Shown here in pieces: positions 27,786 to 35,742 of a stretch of 49,079 nucleotides of DNA; within the stretch, counting starts at the first letter, position 1; each line of letters opens with the position of its first letter. The position numbers were made by a program, and so were the translations under genes. Source of the DNA: Gammaproteobacteria bacterium (GTDB lineage Bacteria; Pseudomonadota; Gammaproteobacteria; Steroidobacterales; Steroidobacteraceae). The notes below the pieces were generated by a model. That model ran no database searches. It was given only the letters and a program-made list of their open reading frames with translations, and was not told the DNA's origin. The stretch is from contig JAQGOC010000030.1 in assembly GCA_028293805.1 (NCBI GenBank), positions 1 through 49,079 on the forward strand, read 5' to 3'.

Positions 27786-28859
27786 GTGAGTGTGGTTCCG
27801 GAAGTCGCCGAGAAATTCGGCCAAAGCGGGGCCCGGGTATTGCTCGAGCGTGGGGCCGGCACCCGCGCGCAATTCCCTGATTCTGCATATAAGAATGTCG
27901 TTTGGGCCGACTCGCCGGGCGCCGTGCTGGAGCAGTCGGACGTGGTGCTGACGGTGCAGCCGCTCGCCCTCGAGCAGATCCAGCGGCTGAGGTCGGGGAC
28001 AGTCGTCATCGGATTCATGCAGCCGCACGCGCGCCAGGCGGAGGTGAAGGCCCTCCAGGAGCGCGGGATCACGAGTTTCGCCATGGAGCTCGTGCCGCGC
28101 ATCTCACGGGCGCAATCGATGGACGCCCTCTCCTCGCAGGCGGCCATCGCCGGCTACAAGGCCGTGCTGATCGCCGCCAATCATCTGCAGAAGTTCATGC
28201 CCATGCTCACGACCGCCGCCGGGACCATTCGGCCGTCGCAGGTATTGATCATTGGGGCCGGAGTCGCGGGGCTTCAAGCCATAGCCACGGCGCGCCGCCT
28301 GGGCGCCGTGGTGGAAGCCTACGACGTGCGCGGCGCAACCAAAGAGCAGGTGAAGTCGCTCGGTGCGAAGTTTGTCGATACGGGCGTAAGCGCTGAAGGC
28401 GCGGGAGGCTATGCGCGCGAGCTCACGGAAGAGGAAAAGCGCAAGCAGCAGGAAGTGCTCGACTCGCGTATCGCCGCCGCCGATGCGGTGGTGACGACCG
28501 CGTCCGTTCCGGGCCGCGCCGCACCCAAGATCATCCTGCGCGCCGCGGTTGAGCGCATGAGGCCCGGGTCCGTCGTCGTCGACATCGCTGCCGAGCAGGG
28601 CGGGAACTGCGAGCTCACGCGGGTCGGCGAAACAGTGGAGCACCAGGGCGTGAAGATCATAGGGCCGGTGAACCTGCCCGGCGAGCTGGCCTACAACGCG
28701 AGCGAGATGTATGCGCGCAACCTGCTCAATTTTCTCAAGCCGGCGATCGACAAAGGCGAGCTCGCAATCGATTGGACGGACGAGGTATTCGCGCAGTCCT
28801 GCCTGACGCACGCCGGGCAGATCAAACACGCACCGACGCGCAAGGCATTGGAAGGCTGA
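27786..28859 (+). CDS. pntA: NAD(P)+ transhydrogenase subunit alpha, NAD(H)-binding part (PntAA), 5' interrupted
   Basis: Domain I of the proton-translocating transhydrogenase, which transfers hydride from NADH to NADP+. From the GTG at 27786 there are 357 aa; the natural start, 17 codons earlier, is cut off by an amber codon. Seen are VVPEVAEKFG, QPHARQAEV, the RAQSMDALSSQA loop and GYKAVL. The Rossmann-type NAD site LIIGAGVAGLQAIATARRLGA is followed by YDVRGATKEQVKS. The missing residues include the first beta strand, so a product restarting at 27786 may fold poorly. It lies 30 bp before pntAB, and the three-gene split form (alpha1, alpha2, beta) is normal in many proteobacteria. Promoter unclear. 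Confidence 0.88.
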   Translation: MSVVPEVAEKFGQSGARVLLERGAGTRAQFPDSAYKNVVWADSPGAVLEQSDVVLTVQPLALEQIQRLRSGTVVIGFMQPHARQAEVKALQERGITSFAMELVPRISRAQSMDALSSQAAIAGYKAVLIAANHLQKFMPMLTTAAGTIRPSQVLIIGAGVAGLQAIATARRLGAVVEAYDVRGATKEQVKSLGAKFVDTGVSAEGAGGYARELTEEEKRKQQEVLDSRIAAADAVVTTASVPGRAAPKIILRAAVERMRPGSVVVDIAAEQGGNCELTRVGETVEHQGVKIIGPVNLPGELAYNASEMYARNLLNFLKPAIDKGELAIDWTDEVFAQSCLTHAGQIKHAPTRKALEG

Positions 28860-28889
28860 CGGCGCATTGTTCACGCACGGGGTAAGCAC

Positions 28890-29210
28890 ATGACGGGTAT
28901 GGTTGCGCTCTATATATTCATGCTCGCCGCCTTCACCGGCTACGAGGTCATCTCGCGGGTGCCGGTCATCCTGCACACGCCGCTGATGTCAGGATCCAAC
29001 TTCGTGCACGGCATCGTGCTGGTCGGCGCCATGGTGGCCCTCGGCAGCGCACACTCGACGCTCGAGAAGGTCATCGGCTTCATCGGCGTATTGCTGGCCG
29101 CCGGCAATGCCGTTGGCGGCTATGTCGTCACGGAGCGCATGCTCGAGATGTTCAAGTCGAGCGGGTCGCGCCAGACGGGTGCCCCTGGCGGCGGCAAGAG
29201 GGCGCACTGA
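28890..29210 (+). CDS. pntAB: NAD(P)+ transhydrogenase subunit alpha, membrane part (PntAB)
   Basis: A 106-aa inner-membrane protein, the second half of the alpha subunit in split transhydrogenases. Three hydrophobic helices are visible: MVALYIFMLAAFTGYEVI, GIVLVGAMVALGS and VIGFIGVLLAAGNAVGGYVV. The motif FTGYEVISRVPVILHTPLMSG is typical for this subunit. With PntB it forms the proton channel. A GGGG-containing site precedes the ATG. Its stop overlaps the pntB start by one base (TGATG), giving tight coupling and equal synthesis. Confidence 0.95.
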   Translation: MTGMVALYIFMLAAFTGYEVISRVPVILHTPLMSGSNFVHGIVLVGAMVALGSAHSTLEKVIGFIGVLLAAGNAVGGYVVTERMLEMFKSSGSRQTGAPGGGKRAH

Positions 29211-30598
29211 TGTCAGAGATGTCGTCCCTGGACGCGCTGATCGAGACGAGTTATTTCGTCACGGCGGTTCTATTCATCCTCGGATTGAAGCGCATGAGCT
29301 CGCCCGTGACCGCGCGCAGCGGCATTCTCTGGGCTGGCGCCGGAATGCTCGTCGCCACCGCGGTCACCTTTGCTTACCCCGGCATGTCCAACTTCGAGTG
29401 GATCATTCCCGCGATTCTCATCGGGGGCGGGTTCGCATGGTGGCGCGGGAAACGCGTCGCCGTGACGGATATGCCGCAGATGATCGCGCTCTACAACGGC
29501 ATGGGCGGCGGTGCGGCTGCCGCTATTGCGGCGGTCGAGCTCTACCGCGGCGAGATGCAAGGGTACGCGACTTCCACGCTGGCCGTCGTGGGCGGCATCA
29601 TCGGCGCTGTCTCCTTCAGCGGCAGCGCCATTGCCTTCGGCAAGCTGCAGGGGCTCATCAAGCGCAGCGTGCGCTTCAGCGGACAGCAGATACTGAATCT
29701 GCTGCTGCTCGCCGCGACGCTCGTGCTCGGCGGCCTCGTCGCTTTCCACTTCAATGCCTCTGCGGGAGTGGTGACCGCCTTCTTCGTGCTCGCGCTGGTG
29801 TTGGGCCTCACCATGACGCTGCCGATAGGCGGCGCCGACATGCCGGTCGTGATCTCCCTTTACAACGCCCTGACCGGCCTGGCTGTGGGCCTCGAAGGCT
29901 TCGTGTTGAACAACGCGGCAATGATCATCGCCGGCACGGTGGTCGGGTCGGCCGGCACGCTGTTGACGCAGTTGATGGCGAAGGCGATGAATCGCTCGCT
30001 CGGGAACGTCCTGTTCTCCGGGTTCGGAGACACCGGCGCAGCCGCGACCGGCACCGTGTCGGGAAGCTTGAAGCCGATCGAGGCATCCGACGCCGGTGTC
30101 ATGATGGCCTTTGCGCAAAAGGTGATCGTCGTACCGGGTTATGGGATGGCCGTGGCACAGGCGCAGCATAAGATCTGGGAGTTGTGCCAGCTGCTCATCG
30201 ACCGCGGCGTGACCGTGAAGTTCGCGATCCATCCGGTGGCGGGGCGCATGCCGGGACATATGAACGTGCTGCTCGCGGAAGCCGGCGTGCCCTACGATCT
30301 CATCTCGGATCTGGATGAGATCAACGCGGAGTTCGAGACGGCCGACGTTGCGCTCATCATCGGCGCGAACGATGTCGTGAATCCCGTCGCGCGCACGGAC
30401 AAGTCCAGCCCGATCTACGGAATGCCGATTCTCAACGCCGACAAGGCGAAGAATGTCATCGTCATCAAGCGCGGGCAGGGTGCCGGGTTCTCAGGCATCG
30501 AGAACGGACTGTTTTATCTGGACAACACCCGCATGCTCTATGGGGACGCGCAGAAGGTGGGAGCGGAGCTGATACAGGCCATCAAGGCCGTCGGTTGA
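29210..30598 (+). CDS. pntB: NAD(P)+ transhydrogenase subunit beta
   Basis: 462 aa, matching E. coli PntB (462). The N-terminal part (to about residue 260) has eight to nine membrane helices (TSYFVTAVLFILGLKRMSSP, IIPAILIGGGFAWW, LNLLLLAATLVLGGL), including YNGMGGGAAAAIA. The C-terminal soluble domain III binds NADP(H): VVPGYGMAVAQAQH is the fingerprint loop, followed by HPVAGRMPGHMNVLLAEA and IGANDVVNP. It uses the proton gradient to make NADPH. It is intact, in contrast with the damaged pntA start. Its stop overlaps the start of the next gene. Confidence 0.97.
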   Translation: MSEMSSLDALIETSYFVTAVLFILGLKRMSSPVTARSGILWAGAGMLVATAVTFAYPGMSNFEWIIPAILIGGGFAWWRGKRVAVTDMPQMIALYNGMGGGAAAAIAAVELYRGEMQGYATSTLAVVGGIIGAVSFSGSAIAFGKLQGLIKRSVRFSGQQILNLLLLAATLVLGGLVAFHFNASAGVVTAFFVLALVLGLTMTLPIGGADMPVVISLYNALTGLAVGLEGFVLNNAAMIIAGTVVGSAGTLLTQLMAKAMNRSLGNVLFSGFGDTGAAATGTVSGSLKPIEASDAGVMMAFAQKVIVVPGYGMAVAQAQHKIWELCQLLIDRGVTVKFAIHPVAGRMPGHMNVLLAEAGVPYDLISDLDEINAEFETADVALIIGANDVVNPVARTDKSSPIYGMPILNADKAKNVIVIKRGQGAGFSGIENGLFYLDNTRMLYGDAQKVGAELIQAIKAVG

Positions 30599-31587
30599 TG
30601 GCGGCGCCCAACGGCTCCCGCCGGATCATGACGCAGAGTCTGGAGTGGACGGGATTGCAAAAGCTGCGGAACCTCGCGTTGGCGATCGCTGCGACGGCTT
30701 GCGTGTCTGGGGCAGGCGCTGCGGCGCCCGCGCCGCAAGACCAGCCGGTGAAGAAAGCCCTGACGTCGGCGGAAGTGCTCGCCGCCGCCACTGCAGCCGA
30801 CTGGCGGCCAATCGATCCGCAAAGCACGATCTATATGGAGCTGCCCGCGGGACGCGTGATCATCGAGCTCGCGCCGCAGTTCGCTCCGCATTACGTGGCG
30901 AATGTCGAAGCTCTGGCCCGCGAGAATTATTTCAGCGGGCTGTGGATCGAGCGGGTGCAGGACAACTACGTCGTGCAGTGGGGCGACCCGGAGGGCAAGA
31001 AACCCATTCACGCCGCCCAACGCACCTTGGCGGCTGAGTTCGAGCGCAGCTCGCGCGGCCTGTCGTTCATGCCGCTGGGCGACCCGGACACCTATGCGCC
31101 GGAGGTGGGGTTCTCGGACGGGTTTCCGGTCGCGCTGGACCCGAAGCTCGGCAGGGCGTGGTTGATCCACTGTTATGGCATGGTCGGTGCGGGGCGGGAC
31201 AACGATGTCGACAGTGGGGGCGGCACGGAGCTCTACGCGGTCCTGGGCCATGCTCCGAGACACCTGGATCGAAATGTCACGCTGCTCGGTCGGGTCGTGC
31301 AGGGTATGGAGCTACTCTCTTCGCTGCCGCGAGGCACTGGCGCGCTGGGCTTCTATGAAAAGCCGGAGCAACGAGTGCCGATCAAGTCGTTCAAGGTCGC
31401 CGCGGATGTGCCCGAGGCACAACGAACGCCCCTGGAAGAGCTTCGTACCGACACGCAGACCTTCACGGAATATGTGAATGCGCGTCGTAATCGGCACGAA
31501 GAATGGTTCAAGGTGCCGGCCGGCCACGTGGACATCTGCAACGTGCCCATACCCGTGCGCCCGCACACCAACACCACTACGCGCTGA
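30598..31587 (+). CDS. cyclophilin-type peptidyl-prolyl isomerase, exported
   Basis: 329 aa from the ATG at 30598, which overlaps the pntB stop (TGATG). A later ATG at 30628 is possible. A signal peptide (LRNLALAIAATACVSGAGAAA) directs it to the periplasm. The cyclophilin domain covers about residues 75-260: PAGRVIIELAPQFAPHYVANVEALARE, NYVVQWGDPEG, CYGMVGAGRDND and GRVVQGMELLSSLPRG. The usual catalytic arginine region is diverged, so isomerase activity is probable rather than certain. A C-terminal extension of about 70 residues is of unknown function. It probably rides on the pnt transcript. It meets the DUF3106 gene tail-to-tail with one base between. Confidence 0.9.
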   Translation: MAAPNGSRRIMTQSLEWTGLQKLRNLALAIAATACVSGAGAAAPAPQDQPVKKALTSAEVLAAATAADWRPIDPQSTIYMELPAGRVIIELAPQFAPHYVANVEALARENYFSGLWIERVQDNYVVQWGDPEGKKPIHAAQRTLAAEFERSSRGLSFMPLGDPDTYAPEVGFSDGFPVALDPKLGRAWLIHCYGMVGAGRDNDVDSGGGTELYAVLGHAPRHLDRNVTLLGRVVQGMELLSSLPRGTGALGFYEKPEQRVPIKSFKVAADVPEAQRTPLEELRTDTQTFTEYVNARRNRHEEWFKVPAGHVDICNVPIPVRPHTNTTTR

Positions 31588-31588
31588 G

Positions 31589-32143
31589 TCAGCGGCCCAG
31601 AGGCCGGGCTGACCTCGGCATCGGCTGTTGCACGTTTTGCATGCGCTGCATCCGGTGATCGCGCATCCGCTGCAGCATCTCCTGGCGTTGAGCGGGAGTG
31701 GCGTTGTGCCATCGCTCGCGCAGCAGCCTGCGCCGGTCGGGCGGGAGCTGTTGGAATCGGTGGAAGTTCTGGCGCAGCGCCGCCTGCTGATCCGGCGGCA
31801 GCGACTCGAATCTCTGCCAGCGCTCGCGCAAGGCGCCCCGCTGCTCCGGCGGCAACGCGTGCCAGCGGTCGAAGCGTTGGCGCGCCAGCCCTTGCTGCTC
31901 CGGCGACATCCCGAGCCACCGCTGACTACCTCGAGCGAGCGCCTGCTGCCGTTCGGGCGGCATGGTGTCCCACTGGCTTCCGAAACGCGACAGCAACTTC
32001 TGCTGATCTGGCGAGAGGCTGGACCAGGGCACGCTCGCGGGAGCGCTCGCGGGAGCTGGTGCGCCCTGCTCCTGTTGCGCAAACGCGGGTGCCATCGCTG
32101 CGAGCAGCAGCGCAAGCACCAGCGAACGCCATTTCCTATTCAT
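31589..32143 (-). CDS. DUF3106 protein, exported, with tandem helical repeats
   Basis: 184 aa with a signal peptide (LVLALLLAAMAPAFAQ). The mature region is built of five or six copies of a unit of about 20 residues on the pattern L-x-P-x-Q-Q/R-x-x-L-x-x-R/F-x-x-x-W-x-x-M/L, e.g. MSPEQQGLARQRFDRWHAL and LPPEQRGALRERWQRFESL. Each would form a short helix pair, and the whole is highly charged. DUF3106 proteins have no known function but usually sit behind an ECF sigma factor and a small membrane protein, as here. Last gene of a four-gene overlapping cluster (32830 upstream). It may be an envelope-stress periplasmic chaperone-like factor; that is speculation. Confidence 0.88.
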   Translation of the reverse strand: MNRKWRSLVLALLLAAMAPAFAQQEQGAPAPASAPASVPWSSLSPDQQKLLSRFGSQWDTMPPERQQALARGSQRWLGMSPEQQGLARQRFDRWHALPPEQRGALRERWQRFESLPPDQQAALRQNFHRFQQLPPDRRRLLRERWHNATPAQRQEMLQRMRDHRMQRMQNVQQPMPRSARPLGR

Positions 32144-32435
32144 TTTCTTTCACCCCGGGTGCGCTCGGCTTTGGTGCAGGTGCGGCGGGCTTGGCCTCGG
32201 CCACCGTCGGAGTCTTGACCACCTTGCCGATATCTGTTTGCGAGAGATACTCAATCCAGGTGCCATCGTCCGGCTGTACTCCGTCCGCAGGCGGATCGAC
32301 GCTGCCCAGAAATTCGAGCAGCTCAGCGTCGAGCGCCGGATCGGCGGGCTTCCGGTCATCGTCAGCCAGCGCGAAGCCGGAGCCGGCGGTGAGCACCGCC
32401 AGTGTCAGCACCAGGCGGATTCGTCGATCCGACAT
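32136..32435 (-). CDS. small exported protein of unknown function (99 aa)
   Basis: It starts at the ATG at 32433-32435 (MSDRRIRLVLTLAVL), with a signal peptide ending near ALA-DD (residue 25). The mature peptide is acidic at first (ELLEFLGSVD, then WIEYLSQTDIGKV) and ends in a Pro/Ala-rich tail. It overlaps the DUF3106 gene by 8 bp and touches the preceding gene by one base. This type of small protein recurs between the anti-sigma-like and DUF3106 genes in related clusters to my knowledge, but it has no function I can name. Confidence 0.8.
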   Translation of the reverse strand: MSDRRIRLVLTLAVLTAGSGFALADDDRKPADPALDAELLEFLGSVDPPADGVQPDDGTWIEYLSQTDIGKVVKTPTVAEAKPAAPAPKPSAPGVKENE

Positions 32436-32833
32436 CAGCCGTCCGTCTCGCCAGGCGCATCCGCCTGGTCCACTGCCCACTCATAGAAGGAGTTGTCTCC
32501 TCCTTCCATGAGATCCAGTCCCTCGCTGTCCGCCAGCAGATCCAGATCCTCCACTGTCGAGTGCGCTCCCTCAGTCACGGGCAGCTCCAGGTGCGGCTGC
32601 CGGTGCCATAAAGCCATTGTCACGAGGAGTGCCGCTGCCAACGCGCCTGCGGTTGGCACGAAGGTGAAGGGCCGCCAGAAAGTCGGACGGCGCGCGGCCG
32701 CTTCCGCGACCGCGGACTGACGCGCCTGGTTCAGGCGTGAGCGAACGTGGCCGTCAATACGCGCCACACTCTCTTCGAGCACCACACGCGAGTGCTGCTC
32801 GAACTCCGTAACTCGTTCGCTGTCCGGGCTCAT
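32435..32833 (-). CDS. membrane protein, probable anti-sigma factor (DUF3619-like position)
   Basis: 132 aa. The N-terminal cytoplasmic part of about 50 residues is helical (EFEQHSRVVLEESVARIDG, VRSRLNQARQSAVAEA). One membrane helix follows near residues 58-76 (FVPTAGALAAALLVTMALW), then a strongly acidic C-terminal region outside. There is no zinc motif, unlike the anti-sigma factor at 25414. The location immediately after an ECF sigma gene with an ATGA overlap, and the single-pass layout, make an anti-sigma role likely. Assignment to a named family is uncertain. Confidence 0.75.
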   Translation of the reverse strand: MSPDSERVTEFEQHSRVVLEESVARIDGHVRSRLNQARQSAVAEAAARRPTFWRPFTFVPTAGALAAALLVTMALWHRQPHLELPVTEGAHSTVEDLDLLADSEGLDLMEGGDNSFYEWAVDQADAPGETDG

Positions 32834-33456
32834 ATGTAGAACTCCCCGAGCTGCCTGCGCAGTGCCTGCAGGGCGCGAAAATAATGTGTTTTAACGCTGC
32901 CTTCAGAGCAGCCCATAGCAATGGCGGTCTCCGCGACGTCGAGCCCCTCCAGCGTGCGCAGGAGAAAGACCTGCTGCTGACGCCTGGGGAGGTCGCCGAG
33001 CGCCTTCTCCAAGGCCTGCATTGCCTCGTCTAACTCGAGTTTCCTGGCCGGTGAGGGATCCGTGCTCGGCGCCTGCGCAATCGCATCCGGCTCGTCATCC
33101 TCTTCGTCGCCTCGGAAGGGCAGCCAGGAGATGACCCTTCCGCGGACCGTGCGCCGGCGCTGCATGTCGCGTATACGGTTTTCGAGGATGCGATAAAAGA
33201 GGGGCTTCCACTCCTCGGCGGGCTTGTCCGCGTAGGCGCGTGCAAGCTGCAGCATCGCGTCTTGCACGGCATCGAGCGCGTCGTCCTCATGCCGGAGCGC
33301 CGCCTGCGCAATCTTGAATGCCTTGAGCTCGACGCCGGCCAGAAACTGGTTCAGCGTTCGGGAACGGGCAAGGGTGGGCGAATCCGACAGTTCCACGTCG
33401 CCGTGTGATGCAACCGGCATGCTATAAGGCGACACGAGCGTAGCAAACTCAGACAT
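32830..33456 (-). CDS. ECF sigma factor (RpoE-like)
   Basis: About 208 aa from the ATG at 33454-33456. Alternatives are GTG at 33504 and ATG at 33420, and none has a strong ribosome-binding site. Region 2: LAGVELKAFKIAQAALR, DDALDAVQDAMLQLAR and WKPLFYRILENRIRDMQRR. A charged linker (GDEEDDEPDAIA) follows, then region 4: LPRRQQQVFLLRTLEGLDVAETA with the helix-turn-helix CSEGSVKTHYFRALQALRR. It heads a four-gene cluster with successive overlaps of 4, 1 and 8 bp (anti-sigma-like, small exported, DUF3106). Divergent from priA with 75 bp between, where both promoters must lie. Confidence 0.92.
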   Translation of the reverse strand: MSEFATLVSPYSMPVASHGDVELSDSPTLARSRTLNQFLAGVELKAFKIAQAALRHEDDALDAVQDAMLQLARAYADKPAEEWKPLFYRILENRIRDMQRRRTVRGRVISWLPFRGDEEDDEPDAIAQAPSTDPSPARKLELDEAMQALEKALGDLPRRQQQVFLLRTLEGLDVAETAIAMGCSEGSVKTHYFRALQALRRQLGEFYI

Positions 33457-33531
33457 GCCCCGTATAACGCGCGTGCTCGTTCCCCGGTTGACTCGCTGCG
33501 GCACCCGTAACCCCTTGATTTAGCTTATATC

Positions 33532-35742
33532 ATGCCCGCCGTCCGCGTTTTTTGTGTCGCGCTCGACATGCCGCTCAAGCGTCTGTTCGACTACCTGCCT
33601 CCCGATCCGGGCCTGTTTGCCCAGGCTGTCGAGCCCGGAATGAGGGTCCGGGTGCCGTTCGGCCGGCAGCGGCTGGTCGGAGTCGTCATGGGCGCTGCGG
33701 ACGCCTCGGAGGTTCCACGGGAGCGCCTGAAGTCCATTCTCGAGGTGCTGGATCCGGGTCCCGTGCTCGACCGCTCGGCTCTGGAACTGCTTCGGTGGGC
33801 TGCGGAGTACTACCACCACCCGATTGGAGAAGTGCTGTCCGCCGCACTGCCGAAGGCACTCAGACTTGGCGTAAAAGCAGCGGCCAGTGAAGAGCGATGG
33901 ACGGCGACGGCGGAGGGGCGCGAAGCGTGTGCCCGCGGCGATCCGCGCCGGGCGCCGAAGCAACAGGCGCTTCTCGCCTATCTGGTAGAGCACGCTGGGG
34001 GCACGGCAGCGGAGTTGAACGGAGCGCTGCCCAACTGGCGCGATGCCGCGCGGTCCCTGACGGACCGCGGCTGGATCGACTCAACGGATATTCCAATCGC
34101 GACCATCGACAAACCTTTTGCCGTGCGCACTCCGGGTCCGGAGCTGCGCGAAGAGCAGAGGACGGCCGTTGAGGCAATTCGGAGCGCGCTCGGGCATTTC
34201 GGCGCGTTTGTCCTTCACGGCGTTACGGGTAGCGGGAAGACAGAGGTCTACCTGCGACTCGTCGAACGCGTGCTCGAGCAAGGGCGGCGGGCGCTCGTCC
34301 TGGTCCCTGAAATCGGCCTCACGCCGCAGCTCGTCGGGCGATTTCGGGACCGCTTTGAAACACCCATGGCTGTGTTGCATTCCGCGCTCACGGATACCGA
34401 ACGACTGATGGCGTGGCGGGACGCCTTCACCGGCCGCGCCCGCATCGTCTTGGGCACGCGCTCGGCTGTATTTGCACCGGTTTCCGATCTCGGCATCATC
34501 ATCGTCGACGAAGAGCATGACTCTTCGTTCAAACAACACGAGGGAGGCTTTCGATATTCCGCGCGGGATCTGGCGGTGGTTCGGGCCCAGCGTGCGGATG
34601 TGCCGGTAGTCCTCGGGTCTGCCACGCCTGCGCTCGAAACCTTGCACAATGTCGCGGGCAGCCGTTATGTGCGCTTGCCTTTGCAACATCGAGCCGGTCA
34701 AGCGGAGCCCCCACGCATGGCGTTGGTGGACTTGCGCACAAATGCGGGCCACGCAGGGATCTCGACGCCCGCCATTCAAGCGATCGAACGACATCTGCGA
34801 GGCGAGGGCCAGGTGCTGGTGTTCCTGAACCGCCGCGGTTATGCGCCGACTCTGCTTTGCACAGCCTGCGGTTGGGTCGCTCCTTGCGAGGAATGCGATG
34901 CGCGCCTGACCGTACACATGTCTGCGGCGCGGCTCCGGTGTCACCACTGCGGTGCTGACACGGCGTTGCCTTCACGTTGTCCACAGTGTGGGTTTGCCGT
35001 GAAGCCCGTGGGACAAGGCACGGAACGCATTGAAGAAGGACTGACCACCCTGTTCCCCGGCGTGGCGCTGGCGCGGCTGGATCGCGATGTCGTGAGACGG
35101 CGCGGTGACATGGAGGAGGTCATGCGCCGCATGGCTTCGGGGGAAGCGCGCATTCTGGTCGGCACCCAAATGGTCACGAAGGGACACGACTTCCCCAACG
35201 TGACGCTTGTAGTGGTCCTCAATGCGGACCAGGGTCTTTTCAGCACGGATTTTCGGGCCCCGGAGCGGCTTGCCCAGACCATCGTGCAGGTGGCCGGGCG
35301 CGCCGGACGCGGCACGAAACCAGGCGAAGTGTTGATCCAGACCGAATTCCCCGGCCATCCGCTGCTGCTCAGCCTGCTGACCGAAGGGTACGAAGGCTTT
35401 GCACGTACGGCGCTGGCGGAGCGCGCGCAGGCGTTGTGGCCGCCGTTCAGCCGCCTTGCGGCCATACGCGACTCCGCGAAAACCGCAGAGAGCGCTCTCG
35501 AGTTTTTGACACAGGCCCGTAAGTTAGCTGACGCGCCTCCACGCGGCGTTCGTCTGCTCGGGCCAGTGCCCGCGGCAATGTCCAAACGCGCGGGCCGTTA
35601 TCACGCGCAATTGCTGATCGAAGGCGCGGACCGGACGAGCCTCCACCACTTTCTCGACTCATGGCTTCCCGCGGTCCAGCAGCTCCAGAGCGCCCGGCGC
35701 GTGCGCTGGGCGCTCGACGTGGATCCGATCGAGTTGTTCTGA
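33532..35742 (+). CDS. priA: primosomal replication restart helicase PriA
   Basis: 736 aa, the full family length. Restarts stalled replication forks by binding D-loops and loading DnaB with PriB/DnaT. N-terminal DNA-binding domain (VALDMPLKRLFDYLPP, RVRVPFGRQ). Helicase motifs are GVTGSGKTEVYL (Walker A), IIVDEEHDSSFKQHEG, GSATPALETL, FLNRRGYAP and QVAGRAGRG. Eight zinc-ligand cysteines lie in the insertion CTACGW, CEECDARL, CHHCGAD and CPQCGF. The ATG at 33532 lacks a Shine-Dalgarno but matches the family N-terminus. Its last 84 bp overlap the convergent cation-efflux gene. Confidence 0.97.
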   Translation: MPAVRVFCVALDMPLKRLFDYLPPDPGLFAQAVEPGMRVRVPFGRQRLVGVVMGAADASEVPRERLKSILEVLDPGPVLDRSALELLRWAAEYYHHPIGEVLSAALPKALRLGVKAAASEERWTATAEGREACARGDPRRAPKQQALLAYLVEHAGGTAAELNGALPNWRDAARSLTDRGWIDSTDIPIATIDKPFAVRTPGPELREEQRTAVEAIRSALGHFGAFVLHGVTGSGKTEVYLRLVERVLEQGRRALVLVPEIGLTPQLVGRFRDRFETPMAVLHSALTDTERLMAWRDAFTGRARIVLGTRSAVFAPVSDLGIIIVDEEHDSSFKQHEGGFRYSARDLAVVRAQRADVPVVLGSATPALETLHNVAGSRYVRLPLQHRAGQAEPPRMALVDLRTNAGHAGISTPAIQAIERHLRGEGQVLVFLNRRGYAPTLLCTACGWVAPCEECDARLTVHMSAARLRCHHCGADTALPSRCPQCGFAVKPVGQGTERIEEGLTTLFPGVALARLDRDVVRRRGDMEEVMRRMASGEARILVGTQMVTKGHDFPNVTLVVVLNADQGLFSTDFRAPERLAQTIVQVAGRAGRGTKPGEVLIQTEFPGHPLLLSLLTEGYEGFARTALAERAQALWPPFSRLAAIRDSAKTAESALEFLTQARKLADAPPRGVRLLGPVPAAMSKRAGRYHAQLLIEGADRTSLHHFLDSWLPAVQQLQSARRVRWALDVDPIELF

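Noticed and set aside
31583..31620. Terminator between the cyclophilin and DUF3106 genes (CGCT/AGCG and GGCC/GGCC repeats)
   Set aside because: Stems are only 4 bp and there is no T-run; they may be chance in GC-rich DNA.
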